Source: Paracoccaceae bacterium
GTDB taxonomy: Bacteria > Pseudomonadota > Alphaproteobacteria > Rhodobacterales > Rhodobacteraceae
Length of the DNA: 48,658 nucleotides
Assembly: GCA_902512685.1 (NCBI GenBank)
Contig: CABXKH010000008.1
Coordinates: 1-48,658 of the forward strand
Direction: 5' to 3'
In this document: piece after piece, positions 16,923 through 25,559 of the stretch
Layout: each line of letters begins with the position of its first letter
Numbering within the stretch: position 1 is the first letter of the stretch
Notes under the pieces: model-generated
Database searches by the model: none
What the model was told of the DNA's origin: nothing
What the model saw: only the letters and a program-made list of their open reading frames with translations
Translations under genes and position numbers: made by a program

Positions 16923-17358
16923 TGATCAAAGCCCGCTAGCCATATCGCTGTTCAGTGAGATTTTGACGATTGACCAGTTGCTGCGAAATCGGTTGGCAAG
17001 GGTTCTGCCCAAGGGCATGGAGCTATCGCATTTCTCGGTTCTAAACAAATTGGCGGGTCTAGGTGAGGAAAGAACGCCTGCGCAACTTGCCAAGAGTTTT
17101 CATGTTACCCGTGGCGCAATGACCAATACGCTTAATAAGCTAGAGGTTGCTGGTTATATTCACGTGCGGCCCGACTGGGATGATGCGCGGCGGAAGCTTG
17201 TCGCTTTAAGCCCCGCTGGGAAACGGGCGCGTGAAACAGCGCTGGCCGCCGTCGCCCCTGTCGTGTCCTCTTTTGTTGGCGAGTTGGGCAGGGAAAAGCT
17301 GCGCGGCGTTTTGCCGGTTTTGCGTGATCTAAGGCTTCGTTTAGAATCTGATGTCTAA
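16915..17358 (+). CDS. MarR family transcriptional regulator
   Basis: 148 residues from the ATG at 16915; a longer in-frame start at 16843 would lie deep in the amidase gene and adds no recognisable sequence. The winged helix-turn-helix lies at about 55-100, with TPAQLAKSFHVTRGAMTNTLNKLEVAG as helix-turn-helix and DDARRKLVALSPAG as the wing. It is the last gene of the comF-grxC-amidase run. MarR proteins commonly sense oxidants or aromatic compounds; no conserved redox cysteine is present in this one. Its targets cannot be named. Confidence 0.92.
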   Translation: MSDDQSPLAISLFSEILTIDQLLRNRLARVLPKGMELSHFSVLNKLAGLGEERTPAQLAKSFHVTRGAMTNTLNKLEVAGYIHVRPDWDDARRKLVALSPAGKRARETALAAVAPVVSSFVGELGREKLRGVLPVLRDLRLRLESDV

Positions 17359-17666
17359 ATGACGCCGATTTTAAAACAAAGGCTTCAGGTAATCTGTTAG
17401 GGCGTTGTGAGTGGACAGGTCCAGGTGCGGCTTTAATATTGAAATTTTTACCTTGAGCATATCCTCACATCCAAAAATGAAACTCTGAGTGCTTTTGTCG
17501 CAACAAAGGCCTGAATTTTTCGTCCCAAATATGCAAAATTATGTCGATCTGGATTGAAACATTTATTCACATTCTACATATACATCTGATAAATGTGGGT
17601 TAATTTAAAACTGGTTAGGATCGCCTGTTTTGGTTTAACTTCAAAGGGCTCTTGGGGGACAAGGCA
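17359..17666. other. Intergenic region upstream of the antiporter operon
   Basis: About 308 bases between the MarR gene and the first antiporter gene. It must hold the operon promoter; AT-rich sequence from about 17560 to 17610 is the likely place, but I cannot point to a convincing -35/-10 pair. No terminator hairpin with a T-run is visible after the MarR gene and no known riboswitch is recognisable. Confidence 0.4.
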
Positions 17667-18149
17667 TTGAAGGCAGTTGCCAGCGCAATTTTTCTAATGG
17701 CTTTATGGCTTTTGATGTCAGGCGTCTACAAGCCGCTGGTCATCGGATTTGGGATGGCTTCAGTTCTTTTGATCATGGTAATTCTATGGCGCATGGACAA
17801 GGTCGATGGGGATCATGTTCATATTCGGCTCAATCCGATGCGCTTTATTGGATATATCATTTGGCTTTTTGGGCAAATAGCAAAAGCCAATTTGGCTGTG
17901 ACCCGAGTAATCTTAACACCCTTAATGCCAATCCGCCAAAAATTGCTGGTTGTTCAGCAAAGCCAAACAACCGATCTAGCAAAGGTTATCTTTGCCAATT
18001 CGATTACTCTTACACCGGGAACGATTTCAATTGAAACGGAAGAAAGTGGATTTTTAGTTCACGCCCTGAGCTATCGTCCAGAAGATGATGCCTCATTGGC
18101 GGATATGAACCGCCGAGTGACAGCTGTTGAAACAGAGGGGCAAAAATAA
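17667..18149 (+). CDS. mnhE: Na+/H+ antiporter subunit E
   Basis: First gene of an Mrp/Mnh-type multi-subunit cation/proton antiporter in the inner membrane. About 160 residues, with two or three N-terminal membrane helices (from FLMALWLLMSG through VLLIMVIL and IGYIIWLFGQI) and the conserved soluble tail with IFANSITLTPGTISIE, the hallmark of MnhE. I chose the TTG at 17667 because GGGGGA lies 7 bp upstream; a TTG at 17652 is an alternative. Its stop overlaps the next start (TAATG), showing coupling. Confidence 0.9.
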   Translation: MKAVASAIFLMALWLLMSGVYKPLVIGFGMASVLLIMVILWRMDKVDGDHVHIRLNPMRFIGYIIWLFGQIAKANLAVTRVILTPLMPIRQKLLVVQQSQTTDLAKVIFANSITLTPGTISIETEESGFLVHALSYRPEDDASLADMNRRVTAVETEGQK

Positions 18150-18442
18150 TGTTCTCTCTTGCAGCTATAGCGGTTTTTGCAGCCATGTTTTTGGTTTTGG
18201 CAAGATTGATAAAAGGGCCAACTTTGTATGACAGGGTTTTGGCAGTCAACGCCTTTGGGACCAAGACAGTTTTGTTTATTGGTGTGGTCGGATTTTTGGC
18301 TGGGCGGCCAGACTTTCTGGATATTGCGCTGCTTTATGCGCTGATAAATTTTGTTGGCACGATCGCGGTGCTGAAATTTTTCCGCTACCGCGCAATTGGC
18401 GATGTGATGTGGACGCCCCAAAAAAAGGAAAACAACAAATGA
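18149..18442 (+). CDS. mnhF: Na+/H+ antiporter subunit F
   Basis: 97 residues with three membrane helices. The signature RLIKGPTLYDRVLAVNAFGTK, between helices 1 and 2, is typical of MnhF/MrpF. The start overlaps the mnhE stop by 1 base and the end overlaps mnhG in ATGA. It is a small structural subunit of the antiporter membrane complex. Confidence 0.94.
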   Translation: MFSLAAIAVFAAMFLVLARLIKGPTLYDRVLAVNAFGTKTVLFIGVVGFLAGRPDFLDIALLYALINFVGTIAVLKFFRYRAIGDVMWTPQKKENNK

Positions 18443-18783
18443 GTGGCTGGCAGCTATTTGTTGAAATCTTGAGCTGGGTACTAATCTCGGCGGGATCATT
18501 TTTCGTTCTTGTCGGCGCCATTGGTGTTTATCGGTTTCCCGATTTTTGGACACGGCTTCATGCGGCCTCTGTTTCCGAGTCAGCTGGGGTGATTTTGATG
18601 CTGTCCGGAATGATCATTCAAGCAGGTTGGGGGTTGATAGCGGTCAAGCTGTTGATCATCGGGGTATTCTTATTTATCACCGGCCCGACCTCAACGCATG
18701 CGGTTGCAAATGCTGCTTTGGTGTCAGGTTTGCGCCCAAAAAACTATGACGATGATACAAGTGATGACCCAGATCCCGCATAA
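18439..18783 (+). CDS. mnhG: Na+/H+ antiporter subunit G
   Basis: 114 residues with three membrane helices. The family motif GVYRFPDFWTRLHAAS lies between helices 1 and 2, and GPTSTHAVANAA follows helix 3, both diagnostic for MnhG/MrpG. I take the ATG at 18439, which overlaps the mnhF stop; the longer in-frame start at 18409 would add residues inside mnhF. The C-terminal tail is acidic. The following gene has an unusual start region. Confidence 0.94.
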   Translation: MSGWQLFVEILSWVLISAGSFFVLVGAIGVYRFPDFWTRLHAASVSESAGVILMLSGMIIQAGWGLIAVKLLIIGVFLFITGPTSTHAVANAALVSGLRPKNYDDDTSDDPDPA

Positions 18784-18857
18784 CCAATCAAGGCAAGATT
18801 AATAATACAATTAACAGGTGCAAAATAGAGACATTTATCAACATAACGCTTTTCGTC

Positions 18858-19394
18858 ATGCTTACCGTGACTGCGCTGGCGGTTGTGCGCACCCGAAGCT
18901 TGTTTGCTGTTGTCACCCTTTCAGGGGTCTTCAGCCTTCTTTCTGCGCTGTTGTTTGTTACCATGGATGCGGTTGATGTAGCCTTTACAGAAGCGGCTGT
19001 TGGCGCTGGAATTTCAACTGTCTTAATGCTTGGTACGCTGGCTTTGACAGCACGGTCTGAGCGCAGCACAAAACGCTCTTCTACCGTCCCTCTGCTGGCG
19101 GTTCTGGTGACCGGAGCTGCGCTTGTTTACGGCACGCTTGACATGCCCAGTTTTGGTCAAAGCGATGCACCAGCGCAAATTCATGTTGGGCCGGATTATC
19201 TAGAACGTATTCCACATGAAATTGGGGTTCCCAACGCGGTGACTGCAATTTTAGCTTCATATCGCGGCTATGATACTCTTGGTGAAACGGCCGTTGTGTT
19301 TGCTGCGGGTATTGGTGTATTGATTCTTATTAGCGGGCTGCGAACCCGCCGAAGAAAAGATGAAGATGACCCCGAAACAGGGGGGTCTGCGTAA
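18858..19394 (+). CDS. MrpA C-terminal-like subunit (DUF4040/MbhD-MbhE type)
   Basis: 178 residues from the only ATG, but the coding frame is open upstream to 18768 and the upstream codons continue the first membrane helix (IETFINITLFVMLTV), so the natural start is probably near 18825, where an ATA codon stands 4 bases after AGGTG. The protein matches the end of classical MrpA: VRTRSLFAVV and AVDVAFTEAAVGAGISTVLMLGTLALTA are the DUF4040 core; the second half, with a soluble loop and a last helix, is MbhE-like. In many bacteria this is fused behind the NuoL-like part of MrpA; here it is a separate gene. Its stop overlaps mnhB (TAATG). Confidence 0.85.
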   Translation: MLTVTALAVVRTRSLFAVVTLSGVFSLLSALLFVTMDAVDVAFTEAAVGAGISTVLMLGTLALTARSERSTKRSSTVPLLAVLVTGAALVYGTLDMPSFGQSDAPAQIHVGPDYLERIPHEIGVPNAVTAILASYRGYDTLGETAVVFAAGIGVLILISGLRTRRRKDEDDPETGGSA

Positions 19395-19834
19395 TGCGCC
19401 ATCATCTCATCCTGCGGGTGATCACCAAACTTTTGGTTGGTACAATTTTCCTTTTCGCCCTTTATGTTCAATTTCACGGCGATTATTCACCTGGCGGCGG
19501 ATTTCAGGCCGGGGTGATTATGGCCGCCGGATTTATTATCTACGGGCTGGTTTTCACTCTAAAGAGAGTTAAACAGGTTTTCCCGCCCTGGCTGGTGCAT
19601 AAGTTAATTGCTCTTGGGGTGCTGATTTATGCAGGTACGGGCATCTATAGCCTGCTGGCTGGCTACGCTTACCTTGATTACGCGGCATTGGCACCGCACC
19701 ATCCCGAACACGGTCAACATTACGGCATTCTAATCGTAGAGTTGGGTGTGGGGATTACCGTCACCGCAGTTATGGTTGCGGTTTATTATGCGTTTGCATC
19801 CCGCGCGCCAATCCTAAGCGATGAGGACTGGTGA
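19394..19834 (+). CDS. mnhB: Na+/H+ antiporter subunit B
   Basis: 146 residues, four membrane helices. The sequence GDYSPGGGFQAGVIMAAGFI after the first helix is the hallmark of MnhB/MrpB, followed by HKLIALGVLIYAGTGI and HYGILIVELGVGITV. It is coupled at both ends: 1-base overlap with the preceding subunit and 4-base overlap (GTGA) with mnhC. Confidence 0.95.
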   Translation: MRHHLILRVITKLLVGTIFLFALYVQFHGDYSPGGGFQAGVIMAAGFIIYGLVFTLKRVKQVFPPWLVHKLIALGVLIYAGTGIYSLLAGYAYLDYAALAPHHPEHGQHYGILIVELGVGITVTAVMVAVYYAFASRAPILSDEDW

Positions 19835-20271
19835 AAATGGATAGTGGCACCTTGGAATTTGTTATCGGACATTTGAATTATTGGCTGTTCATTCTGCTGA
19901 TGATGACAGGGCTTTATATTGTTGTTGCAAAAGGTAATTTGGTGAAAAAAATTGTTGGTTTGAATATTTTTCAAACCTCGGTTTTCATGCTTTATATTTC
20001 GATTGGGAAAGTTACTGGCGGTACCGCCCCGATTTTTCCTTTGGATATGAAGGTGGATCCAGACGTCGTCTATTCAAATCCTTTGCCTCATGTTTTGATC
20101 CTTACAGCGATTGTTGTTGGCATTGCCACAACCTCGCTAGGATTGGCGTTGATCATTCGGATTCGAGAAGAATACCATACGATCGAAGAAGACCAGATTG
20201 CCGAGATTGAAAATGCCGTGCTGAAAAGTGAGCAATGGGCATCCGAGCGCGCCACAGGAGAGCATAGCTGA
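19831..20271 (+). CDS. mnhC: Na+/H+ antiporter subunit C (NuoK-like)
   Basis: 146 residues from a GTG overlapping the mnhB stop. Three membrane helices homologous to complex I subunit NuoK: YWLFILLMMTGLYIVVAKG, KKIVGLNIFQTSVFMLYISIG and the third helix VLILTAIVVGIATTSLGLALIIRI. A longer C-terminal, acidic cytoplasmic tail of about 35 residues follows. Stop and next start overlap at 20271. Confidence 0.94.
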   Translation: MKMDSGTLEFVIGHLNYWLFILLMMTGLYIVVAKGNLVKKIVGLNIFQTSVFMLYISIGKVTGGTAPIFPLDMKVDPDVVYSNPLPHVLILTAIVVGIATTSLGLALIIRIREEYHTIEEDQIAEIENAVLKSEQWASERATGEHS

Positions 20272-21797
20272 TGGCCACTGAACAGCTTCACCACACGGCG
20301 CTAACATTGGTCGACCATCTGCCGATCTTAGAGGTTCTTGTGCCCTTTGTCGCAGCGCCTTTAATCGTGGTATTGGGCAGCCGGAAGCTGGCATGGCCAA
20401 TTGCTTTTGTCGCAAGTGCGATCTCATTTGTAATTGCCTGTTTGCTGCTGCTTCAGGTCCTTGATGGCAGTTATATTTCCTATCATATAGGCGGTTGGGC
20501 GCCGCCCTTGGGTATTGAATATCGCGTAGACGCTGCCAATGCATTTGTGCTGTTTTTGGTCTCTGGCATCAGCACAGTGATCTTGCCCTATGCCCGTGCA
20601 AGTTTGGAAGCAGAGATACCGCGCCGCAGCACGACTTTGCTCTATGCGCTATATTTACTGTGTCTAACGGGGCTTTTGGGCGTTGTGATCACGGGGGATG
20701 CGTTTAATGTCTTTGTGTTTTTGGAAATTTCGTCATTGTCGACCTATGTGCTGATTGCGCAGGGATCGCATCGCGATAAGCGGGCTTTGACCGCAGCTTA
20801 TGATTACTTGGTTATGGGAACGATTGGCGCGACATTTTTTGTCATTGGGATCGGCTTTCTGTACATGGCTACCGGCACGTTGAACATGGCTGATCTGGCA
20901 GAGCGTATTGCCGTGCAATCAGATAGCCGCACAATCCGTGCGGCCTTTGCGTTTATTGTTGTGGGTGTTGGGCTTAAAGTTGCCATTTATCCCCTTCATT
21001 TGTGGCTTCCCAATGCCTATACGTTTGCGCCCTCTGCCATCACTGCATTTTTGGCTGGAACCGCAACCAAAGTGGCAATCTATGTGCTTTTGCGGTTTAT
21101 GTTTAGCGTGTTTCAACCCGGATTTGTTGCCCAGGTTCCAACCCTTGAGGTGATCATTTTGCCCTTCGCCTTATTGGCGATGTTTGGGGCATCCTTGACG
21201 GCAATTTTTCAGCGTGACCTGAAACGGATGCTAGCCTATTCTAGTATCGCGCAAATTGGATATATGCTGCTTGGCATCGCGTTTTTCTCACAAGCTGGTC
21301 TCATGGCGACGATGATCCAATTGTTCAATCACGGAATTACAAAAGCGGCTTTATTCATGGGCGTTGGCGCCTTTGTCTTGCGTGCAGGCGGATCTTTTTA
21401 CCATCATTTAAACGGTCTGGGAAAAAGCATGCCATGGACAAGCGCAGCAATGGTCATCGCGGGTATGTCCTTAATTGGAATTCCCGGAACCGCTGGATTT
21501 ATCAGCAAATGGTTATTGGTACAGGCGGCGCTCGACGCAGGATGGTGGCCGATTGCTATCTTGATTGTCGCCTCATCCTTACTGGCTGTGATCTATGTTT
21601 GGCGAATGATTGAAACTTTGTACCTGACTGAATCAAAAGCCGAATTACAAGCGCGCCAAGCCCCGATGAGCATGCTTATTCCGCTTTGGATCATGGCGCT
21701 CGCGTGTATTTATTTTGGTCTTGATAGCGATTTGACCCTGAGCGCGTCTAGAACTGCGGCCGAAGGACTTTTGGCCGGGTCAACGGGTATGGAGTAG
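20271..21797 (+). CDS. mnhD: Na+/H+ antiporter subunit D, first NuoL/M/N-like subunit
   Basis: 508 residues, about 14 membrane helices, member of the proton-pumping antiporter family shared with complex I. Functional ionisable residues are conserved: E152 in VFLEISSLS (helix 5), K236 in GVGLKVAIYPLHLWLPNAY and K267 in GTATKVAIY. It is the subunit most like canonical MnhD/MrpD and follows mnhC as usual. A second such gene follows 8 bp downstream. Confidence 0.93.
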   Translation: MATEQLHHTALTLVDHLPILEVLVPFVAAPLIVVLGSRKLAWPIAFVASAISFVIACLLLLQVLDGSYISYHIGGWAPPLGIEYRVDAANAFVLFLVSGISTVILPYARASLEAEIPRRSTTLLYALYLLCLTGLLGVVITGDAFNVFVFLEISSLSTYVLIAQGSHRDKRALTAAYDYLVMGTIGATFFVIGIGFLYMATGTLNMADLAERIAVQSDSRTIRAAFAFIVVGVGLKVAIYPLHLWLPNAYTFAPSAITAFLAGTATKVAIYVLLRFMFSVFQPGFVAQVPTLEVIILPFALLAMFGASLTAIFQRDLKRMLAYSSIAQIGYMLLGIAFFSQAGLMATMIQLFNHGITKAALFMGVGAFVLRAGGSFYHHLNGLGKSMPWTSAAMVIAGMSLIGIPGTAGFISKWLLVQAALDAGWWPIAILIVASSLLAVIYVWRMIETLYLTESKAELQARQAPMSMLIPLWIMALACIYFGLDSDLTLSASRTAAEGLLAGSTGME

Positions 21798-21805
21798 GGC
21801 AGGCG

Positions 21806-23278
21806 ATGGGAATGGACACCTCAACAGCTATACTTTTGTCAATGATCCTACCGGCTGTGGCAGTTGTGCTAAATTTGGTATTGCGCCACCGTGATAATCT
21901 GCGCGATGGTCTGACCTTTGTGATCGCAGCTGCGACTTTTGCCGTGGTATTGGTCATCCTTTACAACGTGGGCAATCAAACAACCGCGCCTTTGGTGCTA
22001 TTTGAAGTTCTGCCGGGGCTTGATCTGGCCTTTAATGTTGAACCTTTGGGATTGATGTTTGCGCTTTTGGCATCTGGCTTGTGGATCGTCACGCACATCT
22101 ACGCCATAGGCTATATGCGCACCAATAAAGAAGACAATCACGCTCGGTTTTTTGCCTGTTTTTCTTTTGCGATCTTCTCGGTGATGGGGATCGCTTTTGC
22201 CGCCAATATGTTCACCTTGTTTTTGTTTTACGAGGCGCTGACATTATCGACCTATCCGCTGGTCGCGCACAAAGGCACGCCAGAGGCCATCAAGGGCGCG
22301 CGGACCTATCTTGGAGTTCTGATTTCAACCTCAATCGGGTTGCAGCTTGTCGCCATCATCTGGACCTTTGGCCTAACAGGAACTCTGGACTTTACCCAAG
22401 GCGGCATTTTGCAAGACCATATTGCGGGGCCGATGGCGGCGATCTTGCTAGCGCTTTATGCGTTCGGAATTGGCAAGGCCGCATTGATGCCGTTTCACCG
22501 CTGGCTGCCGGCGGCCATGGTGGCCCCGACCCCGGTAAGCGCCCTTCTGCATGCTGTGGCCGTGGTGAAAGCTGGCGTCTTTACCATGCTGAAAATAGGC
22601 ATTTATATTTTTGGCATCGATTTCCTGGCAACAACTGGCGCATCGGTTTGGCTGATGTGGTTGGCGGCGTTTTCGATTGTTGCAGCCTCGGTCATTGCGA
22701 TGACCAAAGATAATCTAAAAGCGCGGCTCGCCTATTCAACAATCAGCCAGTTAAGCTATGTCACGCTTGGCATGGCATTGGCGACCAGCATGGGTATTGT
22801 CGGCGGTGGGCTGCACGTGGTGATGCATGCAATGGGTAAAATTACCCTCTTTATGTGTGCCGGTTCGATTTATGTGGCCACCCATAAAACCGAGATTAGC
22901 GATATGAGCGGGTTGGGCCGCGCAATGCCAATTACATTCGGTGCATTTCTCATCGGCGCTCTGTCAATTATCGGATTGCCTCCGCTTGGGGGGTCTTGGA
23001 GCAAATGGATGTTGATGATGGGTGCAGTGGATACGGGCCAGATGGTCATCATTGCCGTGCTCTTGGTCAGCTCCTTGCTGAATGTAGCCTATTTAATGCC
23101 GATCGTCGGAAAAGGCTTTTTCATCCGCGATAATGCAGCTGCCGCTCCGGTTAAAAATCTTGAAACATCGCCACTCGTATGGGGACCGCCAGCTTTTACT
23201 GCGCTTGGGTGTCTGGTGCTGTTTTTCTTTGCTGGCTATATTGAAGCGTTTTTAATGCCACTTGGCGCGAGCAACTGA
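21806..23278 (+). CDS. Second NuoL/M/N-like antiporter subunit
   Basis: 490 residues, about 14 membrane helices. It keeps the functional set: E143 in LFYEALTLST, K224 in GIGKAALMPFHRWLPAAM and K255 in AVVKAGVF. HRWLPAAMVAPTPVSALLHA resembles NuoL/MrpA N-terminal subunits more than MnhD, so it may supply part of the missing MrpA. The MrpA C-terminal domains are absent here and encoded separately upstream at 18858. The start ATG at 21806 follows GGGCAGGCG; the gene ends just before a GAGGAGA ribosome site of the next small gene. Confidence 0.9.
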   Translation: MGMDTSTAILLSMILPAVAVVLNLVLRHRDNLRDGLTFVIAAATFAVVLVILYNVGNQTTAPLVLFEVLPGLDLAFNVEPLGLMFALLASGLWIVTHIYAIGYMRTNKEDNHARFFACFSFAIFSVMGIAFAANMFTLFLFYEALTLSTYPLVAHKGTPEAIKGARTYLGVLISTSIGLQLVAIIWTFGLTGTLDFTQGGILQDHIAGPMAAILLALYAFGIGKAALMPFHRWLPAAMVAPTPVSALLHAVAVVKAGVFTMLKIGIYIFGIDFLATTGASVWLMWLAAFSIVAASVIAMTKDNLKARLAYSTISQLSYVTLGMALATSMGIVGGGLHVVMHAMGKITLFMCAGSIYVATHKTEISDMSGLGRAMPITFGAFLIGALSIIGLPPLGGSWSKWMLMMGAVDTGQMVIIAVLLVSSLLNVAYLMPIVGKGFFIRDNAAAAPVKNLETSPLVWGPPAFTALGCLVLFFFAGYIEAFLMPLGASN

Positions 23279-23288
23279 GGAGAGTTTG

Positions 23289-23639
23289 ATGGACCGAAAG
23301 CCCGCTGACAATCCCGACAGCTACCCACCACTGGGTCGGGTGCTGATGTGGTTTACAGACCCTGCAAATGCAAACAAAATTTTCGGAGCATTGGCCGGGA
23401 TATGTTTGATGACGTTTCTAGCCGATTTTACCTATAAGAAATATGGTCATTTTGCAGTCGAATATATCCCCGGTTTTTATGCTGCCTATGGGTTTGTAAT
23501 GTTCATCGCGCTCATCCTTGCGGCTAAGACCTTGCGGATTTTCATCAAACGGCCCGAAGATTTCTATGGCGAGAAAGCCATTGATTGCGAAAGCTACCCC
23601 GAGGAAGAATTAGAGCAGGTGGGCCATGATGATGCTTAA
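23289..23639 (+). CDS. Small two-helix membrane protein inside the antiporter operon, unassigned
   Basis: 116 residues from the ATG at 23289, which has a strong GAGGAGA ribosome site 5 bases upstream; a longer frame from 23262 overlaps the previous gene. I do not recognise the family. It has two predicted membrane helices (about 33-51 and 63-88), a hydrophilic N-terminus and a strongly acidic C-terminal tail (EEELEQVGHDDA). It lies between two NuoL/M/N-like subunits and overlaps the start of the third by 14 bases, so it is translated with them. An accessory or lateral structural subunit of the antiporter is the simplest guess. Confidence 0.85.
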   Translation: MDRKPADNPDSYPPLGRVLMWFTDPANANKIFGALAGICLMTFLADFTYKKYGHFAVEYIPGFYAAYGFVMFIALILAAKTLRIFIKRPEDFYGEKAIDCESYPEEELEQVGHDDA

Positions 23640-25326
23640 CCTGATGCCAACAGCATTTATATTTATTGCGGCTGCATTTTTATTGCTCGCATTGCCCAAA
23701 GGCCCGCTGCGTGCAGCTTTGCTGCTGTTGGTGCCTTTGGTTGCCGGCGCTCAAGTCTGGTCTTTACCAGAGGGAACTTACGGCCAGTTTGATTTGCTCG
23801 GGCTGACGCTGGACACCATGCGCGTAGACAAGCTGTCACGCATTTTTGCGCTGATTTTCTGTATTGCTGCGTTTTTGGGAAATCTTTACGCATGGCATGT
23901 GCGCGATACGGTGCAACAGCTTGCGGCATTGCTTTATGCCGGTGCGGCCATCGGGGCGGTCTTTGCCGGTGATTTGATCACTTTGTTTATCTACTGGGAA
24001 GCCACTGCGATAACATCGGTCTTTTTAATCTGGGCGCGGCGCACCGAAGGGGCCTATCACACCGGAATGCGCTACCTGATTATCCAGATTACATCGGGCG
24101 TGATCTTGCTGGCAGGCACTGCGCTTTTGTACCGCGAAACTCAGTCTATCGCATTTGGGGCAATGACGCTGGGAAGTTTGGGCACATGGCTGATCTTTAT
24201 CTCGTTCGGGATGAAATGTGCCTTTCCGCTAATGCACAACTGGCTTCAGGACAGTTATCCGGCGGCGACGGTCACCGGCACGGTCATCCTTTCTGCCTTT
24301 ACCACCAAATTGGCGGTATATTCACTGGCACGCGGTTTTGCGGGGACCGAGATACTCATTTACATCGGCGCTGTGATGACGCTATTTCCGATTTTCTTTG
24401 CTGAAATTGAAAATGATTTGCGCAGGGTTCTGGCCTATAGCCTTAACAACCAACTTGGCTTTATGGTTGTGGGCATCGGGGTCGGCACCGAAATGGCGCT
24501 GAACGGAACCGCATCCCATGCCTTTGCCCATATCCTTTACAAAGCGCTTTTGTTTATGAGTGTTGGCGCCGTTCTGTTTCGCACAGGGACCTCCAAAGCC
24601 TCAGAGCTGGGCGGGCTTTGCCGCACTATGCCGCGCACAGCGGTCTTCTGCCTGATCGGGGCTGCAGCGATTTCGGCATTTCCGCTGTTTTCAGGCTTTG
24701 TGACGAAATCACTGATCCTAGATGAAACTGCGAACGAACATTATCCGATTATTTGGGCTGTTCTTGTTTTTGCATCAGCTGGCGTGCTGTCGCATTCAGG
24801 AATTAAAATTCCCTACTTTACCTTTTTCAGTCACGACAGTGGGTTGCGCCCTAAAGAAGCCCCTGTGCATATGCAACTGGCCATGGGGATCACCGCGTTT
24901 CTTTGTATTTTCATAGGGGTTTACCCCGATACGCTTTATGCGCTGCTGCCCTATGATGTCGAATACCGCGCCTACACCATGGCGCATGTGGTTGGACAGC
25001 TGCAATTGCTGTGTTTCGCATTGCTGGCTTTTGCCGTGTTGATGCGCAGTGGCATTCATCCCCCCGAAATCCGGGCCGTTAATTTGGACGTTGATTGGAT
25101 TTACCGGCGCTTTTTACCTCGGATTTTGGGTGGTGTTTCGACTGGCCTGTCGCAGCTTTGGGCAGGATTGAGCCGGGCGTTGCATGAGACACTGGAGAGC
25201 ATTGTCGCGTTTTTATTCCGAGTATATGGTCCAGATAGGGGTGTTGCTAAAGTTCTGCCTACCGGTTCCATGGTGGTTTGGATTGCGATATTGCTGGGCT
25301 TGGTTTTAGTGGTCAATTACATCTAA
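23626..25326 (+). CDS. Third NuoL/M/N-like antiporter subunit
   Basis: 566 residues with about 14 membrane helices plus a C-terminal extension of two amphipathic or membrane segments. The antiporter core keeps the glutamate in LFIYWEATAITS, the lysine in FGMKCAFPLMHNWLQDSYP and another in AFTTKLAVY. It is the most divergent of the three (NWLQDSYPAAT instead of WLP...AP). Three ATG codons stand in a row at the start, all inside the end of the small upstream gene. It ends the operon; the next gene, kpsT, is 233 bp away. Confidence 0.9.
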   Translation: MMMLNLMPTAFIFIAAAFLLLALPKGPLRAALLLLVPLVAGAQVWSLPEGTYGQFDLLGLTLDTMRVDKLSRIFALIFCIAAFLGNLYAWHVRDTVQQLAALLYAGAAIGAVFAGDLITLFIYWEATAITSVFLIWARRTEGAYHTGMRYLIIQITSGVILLAGTALLYRETQSIAFGAMTLGSLGTWLIFISFGMKCAFPLMHNWLQDSYPAATVTGTVILSAFTTKLAVYSLARGFAGTEILIYIGAVMTLFPIFFAEIENDLRRVLAYSLNNQLGFMVVGIGVGTEMALNGTASHAFAHILYKALLFMSVGAVLFRTGTSKASELGGLCRTMPRTAVFCLIGAAAISAFPLFSGFVTKSLILDETANEHYPIIWAVLVFASAGVLSHSGIKIPYFTFFSHDSGLRPKEAPVHMQLAMGITAFLCIFIGVYPDTLYALLPYDVEYRAYTMAHVVGQLQLLCFALLAFAVLMRSGIHPPEIRAVNLDVDWIYRRFLPRILGGVSTGLSQLWAGLSRALHETLESIVAFLFRVYGPDRGVAKVLPTGSMVVWIAILLGLVLVVNYI

Positions 25327-25335
25327 ACCAATCTT

Positions 25336-25384
25336 GCCTAACAGGTGGATTTTTGAGGAATTTTTGGCTTTTTAGCTGTTAGGC
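25336..25384. repeat. Inverted repeat after the antiporter operon
   Basis: GCCTAACAG (25336-25344) and CTGTTAGGC (25376-25384) are perfect 9-base complements separated by a 31-base, T-rich loop, starting 9 bp after the operon stop. No T-run follows the stem, so it is not a classical terminator; it may mark the transcript end or bind a protein. Confidence 0.4.
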
Positions 25385-25559
25385 GTCGCGCCAGCCCCAT
25401 AAGATGTGCGGTGGGGTGCAATAATATATCCCTAAATTAGTAAAATTTTGGCAAAAAATAGACACATTTGACTTATATTCACCATACTTAGATTACATTA
25501 ACTCCCCTGTTTTATAGTCAAAAAAGCAATTATCTGGACAGCCTCGGGCTGTATATTAA

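Noticed and set aside
25468-25499. TTGACT followed by TTAGAT or TACATT as a kpsT promoter
   Set aside because: The spacing is 14 or 20 bases, not near 17, and the region is AT-rich enough to give such matches by chance.
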